Source of the DNA: Arcanobacterium sp. S3PF19
GTDB taxonomy: Bacteria > Actinomycetota > Actinomycetes > Actinomycetales > Actinomycetaceae
Length of the DNA stretch: 64,000 bases
Direction of reading: 5' to 3'
Assembly: GCF_000758825.1 (NCBI RefSeq)
Contig: NZ_JRMX01000013.1
Coordinates: forward strand, 117,431 to 181,430
Each line of letters starts with the position of its first letter. Position 1 is the first letter of the stretch. Under the pieces are notes generated by a model that saw nothing but the letters and a program-made list of their open reading frames with translations, did no database searches and was not told the origin of the DNA. A program made the position numbers and the translations under genes. Below, in pieces: positions 7,958 through 17,726 of the stretch.

Positions 7958-8956
7958 TTACAGTGCCCCTACGGAGTATTTTTCCGAATAGGCGGCGATT
8001 TCTTTCCGGGTGGGCGGATTTGCCCCGCGTCTGGTGACGGTGATGCCGGCTGCGGTGGCGCAGTATGAACCCAGGGAGACCAGCGCGGCTTTGGAGATGC
8101 GCAGCAGGCCTTTTACGTCTTCCGCGCCGAGCATGGAGATTCTGCCCAGACCGTCGATCAGCGCGGACATCAGCGAATCTCCGGCCCCGACTGTGTCTAC
8201 CACTGTCGCTTTTGCTGCGGGAATGGTCATTTCGTGCTGTCGGGTGAAGAGACGCAGACCGTCTTTCCCGGCGGTAACGACTACGAGCAAAACCCCGGCG
8301 TCCAAAAGCTCCCGCGCGGTTTCGGACGCCGGTCTGTTGCCGTAGAGTGCCGAAAGGTCTTCCGCCGAAGCTTTGAAAATATGAATCAGCGGCAGCAGGG
8401 ATGTGATTTCCGCGCGCATTTTTGCAGGTGATCCGGTTACCTGCAGGCGGACGTTCGGATCGTAGGAAATGCTTGCGCTGCCGCGGTAAAATTCAAGCCA
8501 TTCTTTTACGGCGGTATTGCCGGGTTTCAGGTGCGCACCCAGCGATCCGAAATGAAGATGAGCGGGCGCGTTTGCGAGAAGTTTTTCGCGGGAGCGGGAA
8601 TCCTGCGGGGGATGGGGATAGGAAGAGACGATCCGGAAATCATAGTTTGCCGAACCGTCGCCGCGCAGCGTTGCCGTGGCTGTCGAGGTCGGTTCGCCGG
8701 TGACCGAGCCGGGCATAAGCGTTACGCCTGCCTGCCTGCAGTGGGCGATTATTTTTTCCCCGAAAGCGTCGCTGCCGATCCGTGTGAGCAGCTGTGTTTT
8801 CCGTCCCAGGCGGGCCAGTCCCACGGCCACGTTCAGGGGAGAGCCGCCGGGACTGCTTACCGTTTCGGTGCTTTCTTCCCCCGAAGTGGCGCTGCCGGGG
8901 ACGTGAATTCCGGAGAAAATGTCGAGAAGCGCCTCGCCGATCACCAAAACAGTCAT
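7958..8956 (-). CDS. PfkB-family sugar kinase (fructokinase-like)
   Basis: A 332-residue ribokinase/PfkB-fold kinase, probably phosphorylating a sugar such as fructose with ATP. The N-terminal motif VIGEALLDIF, the GGSPLNVAVGLARLG signature near residue 45 and the C-terminal VDTVGAGDSLMSALIDGL signature, with its catalytic Asp and anion hole, are all intact. These features resemble fructokinases more than ribokinases, but substrate remains inference. The ATG overlaps the end of xseB by four bases (ATGA), so it is translated in the xseB transcript, an unusual partner. An in-frame extension to 9130 lies wholly inside xseB and is not used. Confidence 0.85.
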   Translation of the reverse strand: MTVLVIGEALLDIFSGIHVPGSATSGEESTETVSSPGGSPLNVAVGLARLGRKTQLLTRIGSDAFGEKIIAHCRQAGVTLMPGSVTGEPTSTATATLRGDGSANYDFRIVSSYPHPPQDSRSREKLLANAPAHLHFGSLGAHLKPGNTAVKEWLEFYRGSASISYDPNVRLQVTGSPAKMRAEITSLLPLIHIFKASAEDLSALYGNRPASETARELLDAGVLLVVVTAGKDGLRLFTRQHEMTIPAAKATVVDTVGAGDSLMSALIDGLGRISMLGAEDVKGLLRISKAALVSLGSYCATAAGITVTRRGANPPTRKEIAAYSEKYSVGAL

Positions 8957-9282
8957 CGGTTTGACTCCTCTGTTGTCTGTGATTCGCCGGAAAGAGGCAG
9001 TCCGGAGGTGTTTTTCAGTCCGTCTGTCTGCACAAGCCGGGCGGTCTGTTCCTGTGCCGCGGCGAGCCGTTCCTGCGCGCCTGCCAGGCAGGTTTCGCAG
9101 CGGCGGGCAAGTGCCTCGCCCAGTTCCCACAGCGTGACCGACTCTTCAAGTTCGGTGTTTCCCTGTTCCAGGCGGGATACGATTTCAACTAGTTTTGCGC
9201 GGGCTTCCTCATAGCTTAAATGGGCTACTTTGGCGTCCAAATCGGCGGCTGTGGGGGTCGCCTGCTCCTGTGTGTCTGTCAT
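8953..9282 (-). CDS. xseB: Exodeoxyribonuclease VII small subunit
   Basis: A 109-residue partner of XseA in the single-strand-specific exonuclease VII complex used in DNA repair. The conserved XseB helix LSYEEARAKLVEIVSRLEQG with ELEESVTLWELGEALARRCE spans residues 22-66. The tail is a Glu/Gln-rich extension of about 40 residues, longer than in short homologues. It lies 39 bases downstream of xseA and overlaps the next gene (sugar kinase) by 4 bases, giving the operon xseA-xseB-pfkB. Confidence 0.94.
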   Translation of the reverse strand: MTDTQEQATPTAADLDAKVAHLSYEEARAKLVEIVSRLEQGNTELEESVTLWELGEALARRCETCLAGAQERLAAAQEQTARLVQTDGLKNTSGLPLSGESQTTEESNR

Positions 9283-9321
9283 CGCCTCTCCCCGAAGTTG
9301 GCTGAAATTTATCTCCGGCGT

Positions 9322-10584
9322 CTATGAACGTATATCGGAGACAGAAATTTCCAATTGTACCGTTCCGTCTGCAACGATTGCTTCCAGTGTCTTATTTGAT
9401 TCTATATCGTTAATGGAACGAATCAATTTCTTATTTCTGTTACGTAGAATACTGTAGCCTCTGTTCAGCGTCGATTGTGGGGATAAAGTCCGCAGTCGCT
9501 GCAAAAGTGCTTCCGACTGTGACGTTTCCAATTTTATTTTTTGCGCGGTATCGCTCCGCAGTGCCCTGTGCAGGGCGGTAAGATCATTTTGCCGCAGCGT
9601 CAGCATTTCCCCGGGCCGGGAAAGTACGGGTTTTTCCCGCATAAACCGCAGCTGCGAGCGCTGTTCGCCAATCAGATACCGCAGGTGTTTCCTGCCGCGC
9701 ATAAGTGCGTTCTTAATCCCCTCGCGTTCTTCCTCCATGGACGGGACGATCCGTTTGGCGGCGTCGGTCGGAGTGGAGGCGCGCACGTCGGCGACGAAAT
9801 CCAGCACGGGGGTATCTGCCTCGTGTCCGATTGCGGAAACGATGGGCGTCTTTGCGGCGGCTGCGGCGCGGAGCAGTTTTTCCTCGGAAAAGGGGAGCAG
9901 ATCTTCCACGGATCCTCCGCCCCGGGCAAATACAATCACATCGACATCGGGTATCCGTTCCAGTTCGTGCAGTGCGCCGAGCATTTCGTCTACGGCGCGC
10001 CCGCCCTGGATCTGTACTTCGCGGATTTCAAAGTCTGCGCCCGCCCAGCGTTTTCGGGCGTTGACGACGACGTCGCGTTTTGCATCCGTGTTTCTCCCGC
10101 AGATCAGTCCGATTTTCCGGGGCAGAAAAGGCAGGGGTTTCTTTCGGGAAGCGTCGAACAGCCCTTCGGCGCGCAGTTTTGCTTTCAGCTGTTCGATGCG
10201 TGCCAGGATATCGCCCGTTCCTACGGGACGGATCTCGTCGGCCATAAGCGTAAGTGAGCCGTTCCCCTTCCAAAAATCGGGTTTGGCGCAGATTATTATC
10301 CGTGCTCCGGAAGTGAGTGCGAAACGCAGGTTGTGGGTAAAAATTTTCACGGTCATGGCGGCCGGCTCGTTTAGGTCGGAGAGCGTGAAGTACTGAATTT
10401 TTGCCCCGGGGCGCGGATTGTATGTGATCACTTCTCCCTCAACCCAGATGCGAGACATCCGGGCCACGTATTCTTCGATTTTTGCCGAGAGCAGGTGCAG
10501 GGGCCACGGATTTTCGGGTGTGGTCTGCGCGGCAGTCGGCGGAAGATGCGCGGGAACGGGAACGGTTGAGCGTGATGTGTCCAT
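9322..10584 (-). CDS. xseA: Exodeoxyribonuclease VII large subunit
   Basis: A 420-residue catalytic subunit of exonuclease VII. An OB-fold (residues ~20-110, with [26 protein letters not shown]) is followed by the catalytic core with [45 protein letters not shown], and a C-terminal coiled coil. The ATG at 10584 is preferred over an in-frame start at 10722 because homology begins after it and a CACAAT box lies exactly 6 bases before it, suggesting a leaderless transcript divergent from ispH. The two start codons are only 119 bases apart. Confidence 0.95.
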   Translation of the reverse strand: MDTSRSTVPVPAHLPPTAAQTTPENPWPLHLLSAKIEEYVARMSRIWVEGEVITYNPRPGAKIQYFTLSDLNEPAAMTVKIFTHNLRFALTSGARIIICAKPDFWKGNGSLTLMADEIRPVGTGDILARIEQLKAKLRAEGLFDASRKKPLPFLPRKIGLICGRNTDAKRDVVVNARKRWAGADFEIREVQIQGGRAVDEMLGALHELERIPDVDVIVFARGGGSVEDLLPFSEEKLLRAAAAAKTPIVSAIGHEADTPVLDFVADVRASTPTDAAKRIVPSMEEEREGIKNALMRGRKHLRYLIGEQRSQLRFMREKPVLSRPGEMLTLRQNDLTALHRALRSDTAQKIKLETSQSEALLQRLRTLSPQSTLNRGYSILRNRNKKLIRSINDIESNKTLEAIVADGTVQLEISVSDIRS

Positions 10585-10691
10585 ACACAGATTGTGGCAC
10601 GTTTTGCCGTTTTGCGCCCGGGAAGGAGCGGGGGTATGTTTCGCCGGAATGCGGGAGAAAATTCGCAGCGGTGTTTTCCTGCGGGGTGCGT

Positions 10692-10703
10692 TACAATAGT
10701 CGG
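10692..10703 (+). promoter_or_regulatory. Leaderless promoter of ispH
   Basis: TACAAT at 10692-10697 is followed by 6 bases and then the GTG at 10704. This places the expected transcription start on or next to the start codon. No Shine-Dalgarno sequence is present. Confidence 0.65.
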
Positions 10704-11828
10704 GTGAGGATAAATACGGCAAACGATCCGGTGTCGCTGGCAGGAGCTGCCGCTTTTCCGGCGGATGTGCCCGCGCATTCTTCGCAGGCGGGGAAAAAGA
10801 TCCTGCTTGCCACGCCCCGCGGTTACTGCGCCGGCGTGGACCGTGCGGTGGATGCCGTGGAAAAGGCTTTGGAACTGTACGGTGCGCCGGTCTATGTGCG
10901 TAAAGAAATTGTGCACAATAAATTTGTGGTAGAAACGCTCAGTAAGCGCGGAGCCGTGTTCGTCAACGAAACAGACGAGGTTCCCGTGGGCGCACGGGTG
11001 GTGTTTTCCGCCCACGGAGTTTCGCCCCTGGTTCACCGGCAGGCCGAAGCGCGGCAGCTGCTCACGATTGACGCCACGTGTCCGCTGGTGACGAAGGTGC
11101 ACAAGCAGGCGGTGCGGTTCGCCAAGGAAGATTACGATATTTTGCTGATCGGCCACAGCGGCCACGAAGAGGTTGAGGGCACGCAGGGCGAGGCGCCGGG
11201 GCATATTCAGGTGGTGAACGGCCCGGAAGACGTCCGGGCAGTAAAAGTGCGTGATCCGCATAAAGTGGTGTGGATTTCCCAGACCACTCTTTCCGTGGCG
11301 GAGACGATGAAAACCGTGCGGCTGCTGCGGGAAAAATTTCCGTATCTGGAAGATCCCCCCTCGGATGATATCTGCTACGCCACACAGAACCGTCAGGGCG
11401 CGGTGAAAGTGATGGCCCAAACGGCGGACGTGGTGATCGTGGTCGGCTCGGCCAATTCCTCAAATTCCGTACGTTTGGTGGAGGTGGCTTTGGAAGCCGG
11501 TGCCGGGCATGCGTACCGGGTGGACAAAGCCGATGAGATTGATCTGTCCTGGCTGCGCGGAGCGGAGACGGTCGGCGTGACTTCCGGGGCGTCCGTGCCC
11601 GAAATTCTTGTGCGCGATGTGGTTGCGCTGCTGAAAAGAGAAGGTTTCACGGACGTGGAGAATGTGGCGACCGTACGCGAAGATGTGCGTTTTTCCCTGC
11701 CAAAAAATTTGCGCGCGGATCTGAAGGCGACCGGAGCACAGGTAGACCGCCCGCACCGTCCCCGCGACCGAAATGTGGAAGTTTCCAATGCGCGGGCAAA
11801 GCACGGTCTGTCCAATTCGGATTCCTAG
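10704..11828 (+). CDS. ispH: 4-hydroxy-3-methylbut-2-enyl diphosphate reductase
   Basis: A 374-residue [4Fe-4S] enzyme making IPP and DMAPP in the last step of the MEP isoprenoid pathway. Cluster cysteines appear in [19 protein letters not shown] and [11 protein letters not shown], and the active-site Glu is in the [13 protein letters not shown] region; VFSAHGVSP and [11 protein letters not shown] are also present. The start is taken at GTG 10704, not the upstream in-frame ATG at 10482, because that would overlap divergent xseA and a perfect leaderless promoter lies before the GTG. It supplies precursors for the uppS product. The last 50 residues form a charged tail. Confidence 0.95.
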   Translation: MRINTANDPVSLAGAAAFPADVPAHSSQAGKKILLATPRGYCAGVDRAVDAVEKALELYGAPVYVRKEIVHNKFVVETLSKRGAVFVNETDEVPVGARVVFSAHGVSPLVHRQAEARQLLTIDATCPLVTKVHKQAVRFAKEDYDILLIGHSGHEEVEGTQGEAPGHIQVVNGPEDVRAVKVRDPHKVVWISQTTLSVAETMKTVRLLREKFPYLEDPPSDDICYATQNRQGAVKVMAQTADVVIVVGSANSSNSVRLVEVALEAGAGHAYRVDKADEIDLSWLRGAETVGVTSGASVPEILVRDVVALLKREGFTDVENVATVREDVRFSLPKNLRADLKATGAQVDRPHRPRDRNVEVSNARAKHGLSNSDS

Positions 11829-11887
11829 GCTTTTGCCGCCGGGCGGTTTTCCGCTTCCGAGAGTGCGGTTCTCCGCGGAGCGCTGTT

Positions 11888-13111
11888 TTACGGATTTGTC
11901 TGCGGTATTTCGTCTGCGGTAAACGGGCGGACCGCAGTTCCCGTCTGCAGCTGCGAAAGACCTTCGTTCAGTTCCTTTTTCTCCGTATGCAGCGATTTAA
12001 ACTCGCGGGCGGTAACGAGCAGTCTGGTTTCCACCGAGGCTACGGTTTTGTTGTAGTTTGAGACCGCATTTTGCAGATTTTTCCCCAGAGACTGCAGATG
12101 TCCGCTGACTGTGGCCAGTCTGTCGACCAGGCTCTGCCCGAAAGAGACGATCCGTTCCGCTTCTCCCGCAGCTGCAGCCGAAGACCAGACTGAGGCAACG
12201 CTGCGCAGCAGGGCAAGCAGCGAACCCGGTGTGGCGGGTATGATTCCCTGCCTGAAAGCATTTTCCAGCAAAGCCGGGTCTGCCTCCAGCGCCCCGGAAA
12301 GAAGAGATTCGGCAGGCAGGAACAGAACCGTGATCTGCGGTGAATGCGGAAAATCCCCCGGATAGTTGCGTTTTGCCAAATCGTGAATGTGTTTTGCCAG
12401 GTCTTTGGCGTGCCGGGCAAGCAGGTATTCCTTTGTTTCGGATCTGTCTTTCGCCGTTTCGGGGGCGCAGTGCGCGGCAAAGCGCGTTCTGTCTGCGCCC
12501 GGCGCATCGCCGATTTTCAAAAGTGCCGTGAGGGGTGCTTTCGCGTCGATCGCTATTTTTCCTCCTCCGGGAAGTGAGATTACGGCGTCGGGGCGGTTTT
12601 CCGCGGTGGTGGCGCTCTGCAGCTCAAAATCCACGTGTTCGAGCATTCCCGCGGCTTCGATAATTCTTTTCAGCTGCACTTCGCCCCACATTCCGCGCGC
12701 GGAAACGGAATGCAGGGCAGAATTCAGCGAGTTGGCGGTGTGTGCAAGTTCGCTTTGGATTCTGGCGTCCTGTTCCAGCCGGGTAAACATTTTTGCCGCG
12801 GTGGCGGCATTGTTTCTTTCCATCTGCCCTACCTGGATATGCATATCGGAAAGCTCTTTCCGCAACGGTGCCAGAGCCTGCATTACCGCATTTTCCCGCA
12901 GACGGTTCTGCTGTGTTTCTTCGTGGAACCGGGCAAGCTGCAGGGCCTCTCCTTCTGCCTGTGCGGCGGCGCTGCGGGCGGTGAGCAGCTGTTCGGTGAG
13001 GTCTGCGATTTGCGCCCGGGAGCGTGTCCGGGAGTATTCGTATCCGAACACGCTCCCGGCCAAAGCGCAGACAACGGCGAAAATAACTGTAAACAACGGA
13101 GAAAGATTCAT
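11888..13111 (-). CDS. rmuC: DNA recombination protein RmuC
   Basis: A 407-residue RmuC family protein, proposed to limit inversions at short inverted repeats. One N-terminal transmembrane helix (residues ~5-24) is followed by a long coiled coil (about 30-130) and a PD-(D/E)XK nuclease-like domain with ARGMWGEVQLKRIIEAAGM, DAVISLPGGGKIAIDAKAPL and ITVLFLPAESLL. On the reverse strand TATTCT lies exactly 6 bases before the ATG, a leaderless arrangement. It converges with ispH; the 59 bases between them contain only weak hairpins. Confidence 0.92.
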   Translation of the reverse strand: MNLSPLFTVIFAVVCALAGSVFGYEYSRTRSRAQIADLTEQLLTARSAAAQAEGEALQLARFHEETQQNRLRENAVMQALAPLRKELSDMHIQVGQMERNNAATAAKMFTRLEQDARIQSELAHTANSLNSALHSVSARGMWGEVQLKRIIEAAGMLEHVDFELQSATTAENRPDAVISLPGGGKIAIDAKAPLTALLKIGDAPGADRTRFAAHCAPETAKDRSETKEYLLARHAKDLAKHIHDLAKRNYPGDFPHSPQITVLFLPAESLLSGALEADPALLENAFRQGIIPATPGSLLALLRSVASVWSSAAAAGEAERIVSFGQSLVDRLATVSGHLQSLGKNLQNAVSNYNKTVASVETRLLVTAREFKSLHTEKKELNEGLSQLQTGTAVRPFTADEIPQTNP

Positions 13112-13361
13112 ACTTAAAGAATACCCGCCGCCTCCGCGGATTTTTTCTGTCCGTTTCCGTTTTGCCCGGCCGGGGTTTTGCGGCAGATTCCCGCGTGTGT
13201 ATGCGGGTGTGTATGCGGATATTTTCGGGTATGTCTGCGTGTGTATATGCGGGGTTTATGCGCGGGGAACCGGCCGTGCGGGCAGGAAAACCGGGCGGGC
13301 GGAGCGGAAAAGAAAACCCGAAAAATTAGCTCCGCGGCAAAAATCCCACTAAACTGGATCT

Positions 13362-14441
13362 GTGGCTTTGACAATTGGAATCGCAGGACTGCCCAATGTG
13401 GGCAAATCAACGTTATTTAATGCTTTAACCCGCGCGACTGTGCTCGCCGCAAACTATCCTTTTGCGACGATTGAGCCGAATGTGGGGATAGTTCCGCTGC
13501 CCGACCGGCGTTTGGACAAACTGGCGGAAATGTTTCACAGTAAAAAGACTGTGCCCGCCACGGTCAGTTTTGTCGATATTGCGGGGATTGTGCGCGGAGC
13601 TTCCGAGGGTGAGGGCCTGGGGAACCAGTTTCTGGCCAATATCCGTGAAGCGGACGCGATTTGCCAGGTAACTCGGGCGTTCTCGGATCCGGACGTGACG
13701 CACGTAGACGGAAAAGTGGATCCTGCCTCGGATATTGAAACGATCACCACGGAGCTTGTGCTGGCCGATATCCAGACGCTGGAGAAACAGATTCCCCGGC
13801 TGCAAAAAGAAGTTACGGGAAAGAAAATCGGCAAAGAGGTGCTCGAAACGGCACGCGGCGCGCTCGCTGTTTTGGAAGAGGGGAAAACGCTTTATGCCCA
13901 CGGAAAAGATCTCGATCCGGACATACTCAGGTCGTTCCAGCTGATGACGGCAAAGCCGTTTATTTATGTGTTTAATACCGACGACGAGGGTCTTGCCGAC
14001 GAAGACATGCGCCGCCGGCTGCGCGAACTGGTTGCCCCCGCGGAGGCTATTTTCCTGGATGCGAAATTTGAATCCGAACTCGCAGAGCTGGAAGAAGACG
14101 AAGCCCGGGAGATGCTGCGTGAAACGGGCCAGAAAGAATCCGGCCTGGATCAGCTGGCGCGCGCGGGATTTGCCACTTTGGGCCTGCAGACCTATCTGAC
14201 GGCGGGGGAGAAGGAATCGCGTGCCTGGACAATCCGCCGGGGATGGACCGCTCCGCAGGCTGCGGGGGTTATTCATACCGATTTTGAACGCGGTTTCATC
14301 AAAGCCGAAATTGTTTCCTACGACGATCTGATTGCCTACGGCTCGCCGGCCGAATGCCGGGCGCACGGGAAAGTGCGGATGGAAGGCAAAGACTATGTGA
14401 TGCAGGACGGCGACGTGGTGGAATTCCGCTTTAACGTGTAG
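13362..14441 (+). CDS. ychF: Ribosome-associated GTPase/ATPase YchF
   Basis: A 359-residue Obg-family P-loop protein that hydrolyses ATP and associates with ribosomes and stress control. The G1 motif [14 protein letters not shown] is at residues 9-22. The [20 protein letters not shown] block, the NTDDEG nucleotide motif of YchF (in place of NKxD) and the C-terminal TGS-like domain ending ARAHGKVR-like/[14 protein letters not shown] confirm the family. The GTG start lies 6 bases after TAAACT (13350-13355), so the mRNA is likely leaderless. An intact 12-bp palindrome GGACTATAGTCC follows the stop codon. Confidence 0.96.
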   Translation: MALTIGIAGLPNVGKSTLFNALTRATVLAANYPFATIEPNVGIVPLPDRRLDKLAEMFHSKKTVPATVSFVDIAGIVRGASEGEGLGNQFLANIREADAICQVTRAFSDPDVTHVDGKVDPASDIETITTELVLADIQTLEKQIPRLQKEVTGKKIGKEVLETARGALAVLEEGKTLYAHGKDLDPDILRSFQLMTAKPFIYVFNTDDEGLADEDMRRRLRELVAPAEAIFLDAKFESELAELEEDEAREMLRETGQKESGLDQLARAGFATLGLQTYLTAGEKESRAWTIRRGWTAPQAAGVIHTDFERGFIKAEIVSYDDLIAYGSPAECRAHGKVRMEGKDYVMQDGDVVEFRFNV

Positions 14442-14583
14442 CTGGGACTATAGTCCGGCGTCACTAACATAGATTATCCGGAACGGCAACATTTTATTAT
14501 TCTTGTCACTCCCGTTTTGAGCGCGGGGCCCTAACCTGCGCTTATGTGCGGATCCACTGACCCGCGGGGATCAGGGGGGTTTA

Positions 14584-14608
14584 TTAGGGCACCCTAAAAA
14601 GTTACTAT
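14584..14608 (+). promoter_or_regulatory. Promoter with a DtxR/IdeR-like palindrome for the iron ABC operon
   Basis: TTAGGGCACCCTAA (14584-14597) is a perfect 14-bp palindrome built from the TTAGG/CCTAA half-sites of DtxR/IdeR-family metal repressors. It is shorter than the classical 19-bp box. It ends 5 bases before a -10-like TACTAT (14603-14608), so a bound repressor would block RNA polymerase. The preceding 14,442-14,583 shows no gene. Confidence 0.5.
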
Positions 14609-14645
14609 GTTTCTACTCTGTTAAAACACATATGAGGAGATGAAC

Positions 14646-15869
14646 ATGACTTTTTCCTGGTCTCGGGCGCTTAGGCGCACAGTATGCGCCACTGTCTGCG
14701 CGGCATTTCTGGGAGCCGGTCTCGGCGCATGCGGAACCGATGCGGACAGGGGTGGCGCTTCGGATCTTCGGAAGACGTCCAAAACACAGGGAATGCGGTT
14801 TACGGACATCGTCGGACGGGACGTGTCGCTTAAAGAAAAACCAAAACGCGTCATTTTGGGCGAAGGGCGTTCCGTGTTTGCCACCGGTATTTTGGACCGG
14901 AAACACCCGCTGAGAAATGTGGTTGCCCTGGGATCGGACCTGAAAGAAAACGTGCCCGATTACATGGCGGAATTTGAAAAAGTAAATCCCGAAGTAAAAA
15001 ATCTTCCCGAATTGGGCGGATTTATGAAGGGGGACGTGACGGTGGAAAATCTGATCGCTCTCAAACCCGATCTGACGCTTCTGTCTCTCGATGAATACGA
15101 GGCGGGCAGGAAAACGGGTCTGACGGAGCGGATGGAGCAGGCCAAACTGACCTTCGCCGTCACTGATTTCAGGGCAAAACCCCTGGAAAACACCACTAAA
15201 TCCATGGATATTTTCGGAGCCGTATTTGGCAGGGAAAAGGAAGCAAAAGCTTTTAACGCCGATTGGCGCCGCACGGTTGAACTGGTGAAAAAACGTTCGG
15301 AAAAAATTGATCCCGGCAAACGGCCCGGCGTCTTTGTGTGGCGTGCCGCCGGTCTTTCCGACTGCTGCCAATCATGGAACAACTCAAATATTTCACAGCT
15401 TGTAAATACGGCCGGCGGAAAGAATCTCGGTGATTCCGTTATCGGAGGAGAATCGGGAGCGGTGACGCCGGAGAAAGTGATCGCCGAAAATCCGAAACAT
15501 ATTATTGCCACCGGCGGGGAATGGTCGGCAAAACGCAATAAAGAGGGAAATCCGGTAGGGTATGCCGCCCTTGGCTACCGCATATCTCCCGCACAGGCAC
15601 AGGACACCGTAAACAGACTGCCCGGCGTGCAGCCCGGTTTTGCTGCGCTGGATGCCGTGCGCAACGGTAATCTGCACGGTCTGTGGCATCAGTTTTACAA
15701 CAGCCCGTTTAACTATCTGGCACTGCTGCAGATTGCTTCCTGGCTTCATCCGGATCTGTATGCCGATCTGAATGCGGAACAGGAATGGCTGAAAGCGCAG
15801 AAGAAGTATTCTCCGGTTTCCGGAGAAGGTGTATTCTTCAGTACCAATAACCCGACGCAGGAGAAGTAG
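14646..15869 (+). CDS. Iron/siderophore ABC transporter, substrate-binding lipoprotein
   Basis: A 407-residue FecB/FhuD-type binding protein, anchored outside the membrane as a lipoprotein (signal peptide with lipobox LGACG at about residue 30). The mature part opens with TDIVGRDVSLKEKPKRVI, and helical-backbone features include ENLIALKPDLTLLS and GGKNLGDSV. The second ATG (14646) is chosen because GAGGAG lies 6 bases before it; the ATG at 14640 overlaps that ribosome site. First gene of an operon with permease and ATPase, behind a candidate iron box. Ferric siderophore or heme is the likely ligand; which one is unknown. Confidence 0.9.
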   Translation: MTFSWSRALRRTVCATVCAAFLGAGLGACGTDADRGGASDLRKTSKTQGMRFTDIVGRDVSLKEKPKRVILGEGRSVFATGILDRKHPLRNVVALGSDLKENVPDYMAEFEKVNPEVKNLPELGGFMKGDVTVENLIALKPDLTLLSLDEYEAGRKTGLTERMEQAKLTFAVTDFRAKPLENTTKSMDIFGAVFGREKEAKAFNADWRRTVELVKKRSEKIDPGKRPGVFVWRAAGLSDCCQSWNNSNISQLVNTAGGKNLGDSVIGGESGAVTPEKVIAENPKHIIATGGEWSAKRNKEGNPVGYAALGYRISPAQAQDTVNRLPGVQPGFAALDAVRNGNLHGLWHQFYNSPFNYLALLQIASWLHPDLYADLNAEQEWLKAQKKYSPVSGEGVFFSTNNPTQEK

Positions 15870-15874
15870 TTCCT

Positions 15875-16924
15875 GTGGGCTGTTCGGAACTGATTGCGCA
15901 GCACAGGCGCATAACATTCAGAAAGACTGTGACTGTGCTTGTGCTGTGCCTCATAGCTTCCTGCGCATTTGCGCTCAGCATGGCTGTCGGAGCGGTCCCC
16001 CTGGGCGTGGGGGAAGTAGTCCGCGGGATTTTTCATCCGGGTGCTCTTGACGAACGCACATATACGATTCTGTGGGAACTGCGTCTGCCGATGGCGGTAA
16101 TGGCCCTGCTGATTGGGATGTCTCTTTCTCTGGCAGGTGCCCAGATGCAGACTATTTTGGGCAATCCCCTGGCTGAGCCGTTTACGCTGGGTATTTCTGC
16201 GGCGGCGGCATTCGGCGCCGCAACTGCCATTGTTTTACAGCTGCCGGCTGCCGCCGGAGGCCGGCAGTTTGGTCCCGCGCTTGCCGCATGGACCGTCGCC
16301 GCAGCCGCTACCGTGCTGATTGCGGTTGCCGCCGTGCTGCGCGGGGCGAAAGCGGAAACAATGGTTCTGCTGGGTATCGGGCTGGTGTTTTTCTTTCAGG
16401 CGCTGCTGGCTTTGATTCAGTACCGCGCTTCCGCCGAGGCGCTGTCGCAGATCGTGTACTGGTCTATGGGGTCGATGACGCGTGCGAATTGGACGGCGAA
16501 CGCCGTTCTGGCCGCAGTTCTGTTTGCCGTTGTTCCTGTTCTGGGTGCGCAGTCGCGCAATCTTACCGCCCTTCGGCTGGGGGATGGGCGGGCTGCCGCA
16601 ATGGGAATTAACACTTCCCGGCTGCGGATCACCGTATTGATACTGGTATCTCTGCTGGCGGCGACCACGGTTGCGTTTGCCGGAATTATCGGATTTGTGG
16701 GTTTGGTGGGTCCGCACATTGCGCGCATGCTTGTGGGGGAGGACCAGCGGTATTTTATTCCCGCCGCCATGGCCTGCGGGGCAGCCGTAATGTGCTGTTC
16801 GCACGCGCTGAGTCTGACGGTGAAACCCGGTTTGGCGATTCCGATCGGGATTGTGACCGCTCTTTTGGGCGTGCCGTTTTTCGTGACGATTGTAATGATA
16901 AGGAGGCGTGCACAGTGGAGCTGA
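15875..16924 (+). CDS. Iron/siderophore ABC transporter permease (FecCD family)
   Basis: A 349-residue permease with about ten hydrophobic segments. It shows the FecCD/BtuC signatures LRLPMAVMALLIGMSLSLAGAQMQTILGNPLAEPFTLGIS and, late in the protein, AGIIGFVGLVGPHIARMLVG, the coupling helix contacting the ATPase. GTG start with CAGGAGAAG about 9 bases upstream, only 5 bases after the binding-protein stop. One permease gene serves the transporter, so it probably works as a homodimer. Confidence 0.93.
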   Translation: MGCSELIAQHRRITFRKTVTVLVLCLIASCAFALSMAVGAVPLGVGEVVRGIFHPGALDERTYTILWELRLPMAVMALLIGMSLSLAGAQMQTILGNPLAEPFTLGISAAAAFGAATAIVLQLPAAAGGRQFGPALAAWTVAAAATVLIAVAAVLRGAKAETMVLLGIGLVFFFQALLALIQYRASAEALSQIVYWSMGSMTRANWTANAVLAAVLFAVVPVLGAQSRNLTALRLGDGRAAAMGINTSRLRITVLILVSLLAATTVAFAGIIGFVGLVGPHIARMLVGEDQRYFIPAAMACGAAVMCCSHALSLTVKPGLAIPIGIVTALLGVPFFVTIVMIRRRAQWS

Positions 16925-17706
16925 CGATCGAGGACCTGGCGGCAGGATACGGACGGCATACGGTTCTTGACGGCGTGAATGTCCGGCCGATGAAAGGCGG
17001 CAGACTGGTGGGTGTTCTCGGCACCAATGCCTGCGGTAAAACGACGCTGATCAAAACCGTGGCGGGAATCCACCGCCGGCGCAGAGGGCTGGTTCGGCTG
17101 CGCATCGGGGGAAATTCTGTGGATTTGAAGAAGCACCGCAGACAGATTGGATATGTGCCGCAGGATTTGCCGCATACTGCCGCGCTGCGTGTTTTCGAGG
17201 CAGTGCTGATTACCGCCCGACGGGAAGCAGAGGGAGATCCCGTTGGGCGGACGGCGGAAATTCTGCACGCTTTGGAAATGGACACCTACGCGCAGAGTTT
17301 TCTGTCGGATATCTCGGGAGGTCAGCGGCAGATGACGGCGTTGGCGCAGATGATGGTGGGCAAGCCGGCTCTGATGCTTCTTGATGAGCCGACTTCGGCA
17401 CTGGATCTTTCCCGTCGGATTTTTGTGTTGGATGCCGTGCGGGAAAAGGCACGCAGGGAAAACAGCCTGGCTTTGGCGGCGCTGCATGACATTAACCTGG
17501 CGGCGGCGATGTGCGACGAGCTGATTGTACTTTCCGCCGGCCGTGTTCTTGTGCAGGGTTCTCCCGCGCAGGTGCTTACGCCGCAGGTGTTGCGCAGCGT
17601 TTACGGTGTGGAAGCGGATGTGCTGCGGAACCGCTCCGCGCCCGTGGTGGCGGCCTATGCGCTGAGTAAAAGCAAATGTGCGGCGCCTCACGGAAAATCA
17701 TCGTAG
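16915..17706 (+). CDS. Iron/siderophore ABC transporter ATPase
   Basis: A 263-residue FecE/FhuC-type ATPase. The Walker A is GTNACGKTT, with Ala in place of the middle Gly of the usual GxxGxGK(S/T). The signature ISGGQRQM, Walker B LMLLDEPTSALDL and switch His (ALHDIN) follow in order. The GTG start at 16915 overlaps the permease gene by 10 bases and follows AAGGAGG. An upstream in-frame ATG (16792) lies inside the permease and is rejected. It completes the binding protein-permease-ATPase operon. Confidence 0.92.
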   Translation: MELTIEDLAAGYGRHTVLDGVNVRPMKGGRLVGVLGTNACGKTTLIKTVAGIHRRRRGLVRLRIGGNSVDLKKHRRQIGYVPQDLPHTAALRVFEAVLITARREAEGDPVGRTAEILHALEMDTYAQSFLSDISGGQRQMTALAQMMVGKPALMLLDEPTSALDLSRRIFVLDAVREKARRENSLALAALHDINLAAAMCDELIVLSAGRVLVQGSPAQVLTPQVLRSVYGVEADVLRNRSAPVVAAYALSKSKCAAPHGKSS

Positions 17707-17714
17707 ATTAGTGA

Positions 17715-17726
17715 TAGTATCGCTAT
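17715..17726 (+). promoter_or_regulatory. Leaderless promoter of the arsR-CDF operon
   Basis: TAGTAT at 17715-17720 lies exactly 6 bases before the ATG at 17727. The dyad GTGATAGTATCGCTAT overlaps the box and could be the ArsR operator itself. Confidence 0.6.

Noticed and set aside
8957..9130. Extended start of the sugar kinase at 9130
   Set aside because: The added 58 codons lie inside xseB and are Arg/Pro-rich with no kinase homology.
10482..10703. Upstream extension of ispH from ATG 10482
   Set aside because: It overlaps divergent xseA and lies before a good -10 box; homology begins after the GTG.
14445..14456. GGACTATAGTCC palindrome after ychF as an operator
   Set aside because: Only 12 bp, placed over 180 bases before the next start and directly after a stop codon; more likely a weak transcript-end hairpin or chance.
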